A stretch of 11,129 nucleotides of DNA from Pleurotus ostreatus/Saccharomyces cerevisiae fusant (taxonomy: Eukaryota; Opisthokonta). The DNA lies in the NCBI GenBank assembly GCA_024196135.1, contig JAMQCK010001174.1, positions 1 to 11,129 on the forward strand, written 5' to 3'. Of this stretch, positions 8,198 to 11,129 are shown one piece after another. The first letter of the stretch is position 1. The number at the start of each line of letters is the position of its first letter. Below the pieces are notes generated by a model. It made no database searches, was not told the DNA's origin, and saw only the letters and a list, made by a program, of their open reading frames with translations. A program made the position numbers and the translations under genes.

Positions 8198-9962
8198 ATG
8201 GCCGCCCCCAAGCCCGCTCGCCTGCCCATCATAGACATAGCGCCTTGGCTAAGTGATGATCCAGCGCAGGCAGATGCGCGCGCCGCCGTCTCCGCCGCCC
8301 TGCACTCCGCTTGCGTGAACTACGGCTTCTTCTACCTCGATATCTCGTCCTACGTGCCGAAGGAGGAGCCAGAGGAGCTGACTGCACTCGCACGCAAATT
8401 CTTTGCACTTCCGCAAGAAGAGAAAGAGAAGATAGCCCTGAGGAATGAGGATGGCGCGCGGGGTAAGCTCGACATTTGGCGCCATCGCGATATAACTGAT
8501 GTGCCACCCAATCAGGATACGCGCGCTTGAAGGAGAACGTGACGAATGGAAAGGCAGACAATCATGAGGGCATTGACTTTTACAAGCCCGTCGAGAATCC
8601 TGACAAGACGAAACCACTGTGGGGAGAGAATCAGTGGCCGTCCGTACCAGGATTCAAGGAGAAGTACGAGGCTTGGGTAGAGAAGATGAAGGCGCTTGGT
8701 ATGATTACTATGCATGCGTGGGTATCATTCGACTACATCCTACATGGTGGCGTATTGAATCTGTGGTGCAGCATGGCGGTCGGTCTAGGAATGACCGAGG
8801 AAGAGTGGCAAGATCTTCGGGGTCAAGTAGATGACAGCTTTTGGGTCATGCGCGTAATCGGTGAGTAAAATCCGTCCTACTTTTACAGAAGTCATTTACA
8901 GAGTCGCGCAGGATACCCGCCCCTTCCGAACGACCACGACGGATTTTCGTGCGGTGCCCACAAGTAAATCTTCGTGTCACCGTCGAGAAATACCTCTGAC
9001 TTATACGCTGCCCGCAGAGACTACGGTTGCCTAACGTGAGTATATCTCCTCTCGCGCTTCCTCCCTCCCCTGCCCCGATTCCCGCCGGTCGCCTCTCACT
9101 CACCTTCACCGCTTACTCAGCTTTCTCTACACCGACCCGACGAAGAAGGCGCTCCAGGTCTTCATGTCCGGCACCAAGCCAGACGACATCCCCGTCGCCG
9201 ACGAGCTCCGGCCAGAAGACGACGGCGCAGACGGCTTCTGGATCAATGCGGATCCCATACCCGGCTGCGTGGTCTGCAATATTGGGGAGAGTGAGTGGTC
9301 GATTTGAATTGTCTACGCTGAGCCAAATTATCAACGCTGAACCCGGATACCTACGCTGAACCCGGATATCCACGCCGGGCCCAGAATTTCGCGGGCCATG
9401 GTGACTGACTGACTGACTTGTAAACCAGTGTGGGACATCTGGACGAACGGCCTGTACCGCGCGACGCTGCATCGTGTCGTGCATCGGGGGAGTAACTATC
9501 GGTTCGTGTTCATGCCTTTTCCTTACCTTGAAAATAGCTGACCATTTCGTAGCGTATCGTACGTTCCCATTGCGGTCTCTGCCTCGCCTTTCGAGTAGCT
9601 AACGCCTCTCCTAGCATCCCGTTCTTCTTCGAGCCCAATTTCACAGCGCACGTCCGCCCGCTCGATGCGGCGTTGCGTATACAGAAGGTATGGGCTCGCT
9701 CCCTCTTGCGTTCTCACAATACATATATTCCCTTTTTCTATGCGTCCCTTCCCGCGCGCTCGCACCATCTTCGTTCATCCTCGTCCAATTGAATATCCCT
9801 TCCCCTCTGCACTAACCTCCATCGCTCCTGCCCATTTTTCACGCGCTAACGTCTTCACAGTCCGGCAAAGCCCACGGCGGCGGCACGGGTACCGACAAGA
9901 AACCGGTCGTCTACGGTGACTTCTTGCTCGGGAAGGTCACAAATAACTTCGACAAGTACTAA
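8198..9962 (+). CDS. 2-oxoglutarate/Fe(II) dioxygenase, isopenicillin N synthase-like
   Basis: Ten exons: 8198-8462, 8516-8717, 8772-8860, 8912-8963, 9018-9035, 9121-9290, 9429-9501, 9553-9558, 9615-9687 and 9861-9962 (349 codons plus stop). All nine introns are GT..AG and phases agree. The N-terminal DIOX_N-like part starts LPIIDIAPWL and includes SACVNYGFFYL and ARKFFALPQEEKEKIAL. The catalytic part has H202-K-D204 (HxD), distal H280 in ATLHRVVH, and R290-V-S292 (RxS), followed by IPFFFEPNF. The C-terminus VYGDFLLGKVTNNF is typical of the family. These residues bind Fe(II) and 2-oxoglutarate. The reaction should be oxidation of a small molecule coupled to 2-oxoglutarate or a related electron source; the substrate is unknown. 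The protein is probably cytosolic, since there is no signal peptide. Two exons are tiny (18 and 6 nt) and complete the HxD and RxS motifs. The start ATG follows the divergent promoter and gives the expected family N-terminus. Confidence 0.9.
9018..9035 (+). other. 18-nt exon carrying the Asp of the HxD motif
   Basis: Exon 5 of the dioxygenase gene supplies KDYGCLT, the Lys and final Thr codons being split by the flanking introns. Intron 4 ends CCCGCAG and has a CTGAC branch point. Intron 5 begins GTGAGT and ends CTTACTCAG. Without it the metal-binding Asp (residue 204) is lost. Confidence 0.85.
9313..9388 (+). repeat. 19-bp minisatellite inside dioxygenase intron 6
   Basis: Four consecutive 19-bp units at 9313, 9332, 9351 and 9370 follow the pattern C-Y-ACGCTGAACCCGGATAY. 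The middle two are nearly identical and the outer two are more diverged. They make up more than half of the 138-nt intron (9291-9428), which is longer than most of its neighbours. Confidence 0.88.
9402..9417 (+). repeat. TGAC tetranucleotide array near the 3' splice site
   Basis: Four TGAC copies in a row create three overlapping CTGAC branch-point consensus sites, the last about 12 nt from the acceptor CAG at 9426-9428. It may offer redundant branch points for intron 6. Confidence 0.8.
9553..9558 (+). other. 6-nt microexon completing the RxS motif
   Basis: The exon CGTATC lies between intron 7 (9502-9552, GTTCGT..GTAG, branch CTGAC) and intron 8 (9559-9614, GTACGT..CTAG, branch CTAAC). With the flanking exons it spells Arg-Val-Ser before IPFFFEP: the Arg is split across intron 7 and the Ser across intron 8. 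Skipping it stays in frame but removes Val and Ser. Confidence 0.78.
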
Positions 9963-10787
9963 GGGTACTGGGATATCCAAATGCGATATGAACATGCTAT
10001 CTAGTAAACTCAATGAAATGTATTCACGCGACTGCGTCCCCTTCACGAGGCCATGGCAGGTCAGGTAAAAAGTCTTGACCAATGATATGGGGTCTTAAAT
10101 ATTGGTATTTGATACTGGCAATTATCTGTCCCTCATTTCTGGGGCTGAAAGGGCTGGTCTTGCCTTTGACAAGTGCAAAGGCAACGGCGTCGATAATTGA
10201 ACTTAGTCACGTGTAAAGTTCGGCAGTTTCCGAAGGCCGCTTCTCACGGCACAAAGGCTGGCGCTCGCTTGTTCTTTCCTCTCACAATCACCTCTTCGAC
10301 GACTTTTAGCCGTCTCTCACTACCTGACCTCAAAAAGCCTTTCCTCTTTAACTGCTCGCCTTGTCCGACGAGGCTTACTCCGCAACATCCCATGCCTGGT
10401 TGCATTCGAAGGAATCGCGATGCCATCTCCGCCTCCTCGCTTCACCCTGCATGCGAACGACTCGCCGATTAGCTCGAAGGTCGTCCGGCTTGTTTCTGCC
10501 TTTCTCTTGCGAGTTTTCCCGACGCTGCAGCGGGTGGATTGCGGAGATTTCTCGAGTGACATGACGACCGATTGGTATGAAGACGAAGTCAATGTAGAGG
10601 AACATGGTTGGGCTGACGGTTGAGAAGAGAGGGATGCCTTGTGGGCGGAGGTGGCTGACGTAGTCTTTGCGACAGTGCATGGTGCCCCGACGACACAATA
10701 GCGCTGAGGAATAGTCTACAAATGCATTCGAGTAATCCGTGCCGATGTCGGAAATCGCTTGGCAATTGCATGGGACCCCTCTGCTAC
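9963..10787. other. Convergent spacer with possible small gene
   Basis: This lies between the dioxygenase stop and the stop of the right-edge F-box-family gene. It includes an AT-rich patch near 10090-10130, a CACGTG E-box at 10208-10213 and a CT-rich tract at about 10265-10370 that resembles a fungal leader. A short open frame with good codon pattern follows at 10420 and is listed separately. Nothing else was recognised. Confidence 0.5.
10420..10623 (+). CDS. Possible small protein, unknown (67 codons)
   Basis: The frame starts MPSPPPRFTLHANDSPISSK and ends in an acidic WYEDEVNVEEHGWADG. It follows a CT-rich leader-like tract, avoids rare codons such as TTA and ATA, and uses C/G-ending codons as the accepted genes here do. 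The middle part (VVRLVSAFLLRVF) could be an amphipathic or membrane-leaning helix. An alternative model uses a GTTGAG donor at about 10619, a CTGAC branch near 10654 and a GACAG acceptor at about 10675. It joins in frame to VHGAPTTQ and a stop. An upstream ATG at 10391 in another frame overlaps it and weighs against this start. No family was recognised; it could also be chance or a gene remnant. Confidence 0.3.
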   Translation: MPSPPPRFTLHANDSPISSKVVRLVSAFLLRVFPTLQRVDCGDFSSDMTTDWYEDEVNVEEHGWADG

Positions 10788-11129
10788 CTACACATAATCT
10801 ACAATGACCAGCGTTCCATTCTCCTTGATAACGCACATCCTCCCCGACGTCGGGTCAAAGGACCGCATATCGGTTCTGAATGTCCTGCTATACTCAAGCA
10901 TTAGCGTTCCTCCTTGCTCTTGTCCCTGCCCATGCCACATATACTGAATTACAGCGTGCACTCCGTCCAGCACGTCTGCAAACACCCATCCACCATCGCA
11001 CGGCACCATCGTGTAGGGCCCGGGGTACCGACGCCAGTCGTAAGCGCGAAGGTCGTGTCCATTAGTAGTTTGGATCCTGATGTGAGGTCTATCGTGAAGC
11101 ACTGGTTGGCGGCCCGCCTCGAAGGTGGC
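10788..11129 (-). CDS. C-terminal part of a second F-box-family protein (partial)
   Basis: The minus strand is open from the right edge to the stop at 10788-10790 (113 codons), beginning ATFEAGRQPVLHDRPHIRI. It contains DLRAYDWRRYPGPYTMVPCDGGW, a segment ending VHAVIQYMW, and ends SFDPTSGRMCVIKENGTLVIVDYV. The last part aligns well with the end of the F-box gene at 4291-6047 (FDPVSGRLC, then G-L-L-VADYI), so the two are probably paralogous. The F-box itself would lie beyond the edge, so family membership rests on the C-terminus alone. Its 3' end faces the dioxygenase gene. No intron is seen in the visible part. Confidence 0.75.
   Translation of the reverse strand, partial: ATFEAGRQPVLHDRPHIRIQTTNGHDLRAYDWRRYPGPYTMVPCDGGWVFADVLDGVHAVIQYMWHGQGQEQGGTLMLEYSRTFRTDMRSFDPTSGRMCVIKENGTLVIVDYV

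Noticed and set aside
9502..9614. Single 113-nt intron in place of two introns with a 6-nt exon
   Set aside because: It is in frame but gives R-I-P and loses the RxS Ser. Each half has its own donor, branch point and acceptor, so the microexon model is preferred.
1..11129. Mobile elements, CRISPR arrays, defence or phage modules
   Set aside because: No transposase, reverse transcriptase or integrase motifs, no long terminal repeats and no regularly spaced repeat-spacer structure were found. The tandem repeats present are a 24-bp and a 19-bp minisatellite without spacers.

Overview
The window looks like gene-dense nuclear DNA of a mushroom-forming basidiomycete (Agaricomycete). Its genes are split by many introns of about 48-85 nt, with GT..AG ends and mostly CTRAY branch points. 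Promoters and 5' leaders are pyrimidine-rich, and two genes end in the C-terminus typical of the expanded agaricomycete F-box family. No rRNA, tRNA, CRISPR array, transposase or reverse transcriptase was found. Exon models were built by hand from splice signals, reading phase and protein motifs. All complete models stay in frame.

Layout, left to right: (1) minus-strand 5' end of a protein running off the left edge (1-143). (2) A 1.4-kb gap with no convincing gene. (3) A minus-strand, three-exon gene for a 302-residue, cysteine-free secreted protein with a signal peptide, Ala/Ser-rich stretch, acidic repeats and hydrophobic C-terminus (1511-2523), with a TATA box at 2654-2661. (4) A 1.6-kb gap. 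(5) A plus-strand, four-exon F-box gene of 529 residues (4291-6047). (6) A convergent spacer with a 24-bp tandem repeat. (7) A minus-strand, five-exon histone-fold gene of the CHRAC15/Dpb3/Dls1 type, 383 residues (6597-7964). (8) A 233-bp divergent promoter region. (9) A plus-strand, ten-exon 2-oxoglutarate/Fe(II) dioxygenase of the isopenicillin N synthase-like superfamily, 349 residues (8198-9962). (10) A spacer with a possible small gene at 10420. (11) A minus-strand 3' end of a second F-box-family protein (10788 to the right edge).

The genes do not form an obvious pathway. There is a chromatin/replication-type histone-fold protein, a dioxygenase of unknown substrate, a probable cell-surface secreted protein and two F-box-family proteins. 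The most notable structure is in the dioxygenase gene. A 6-nt exon completes the RxS 2-oxoglutarate-binding motif, and an 18-nt exon carries the Asp of the HxD iron-binding motif. A 138-nt intron in the same gene is built largely of a 19-bp minisatellite and a TGAC tetranucleotide array. I see no evidence of a wholly new biological system. The microexon-dependent active site is the best candidate for something worth testing.
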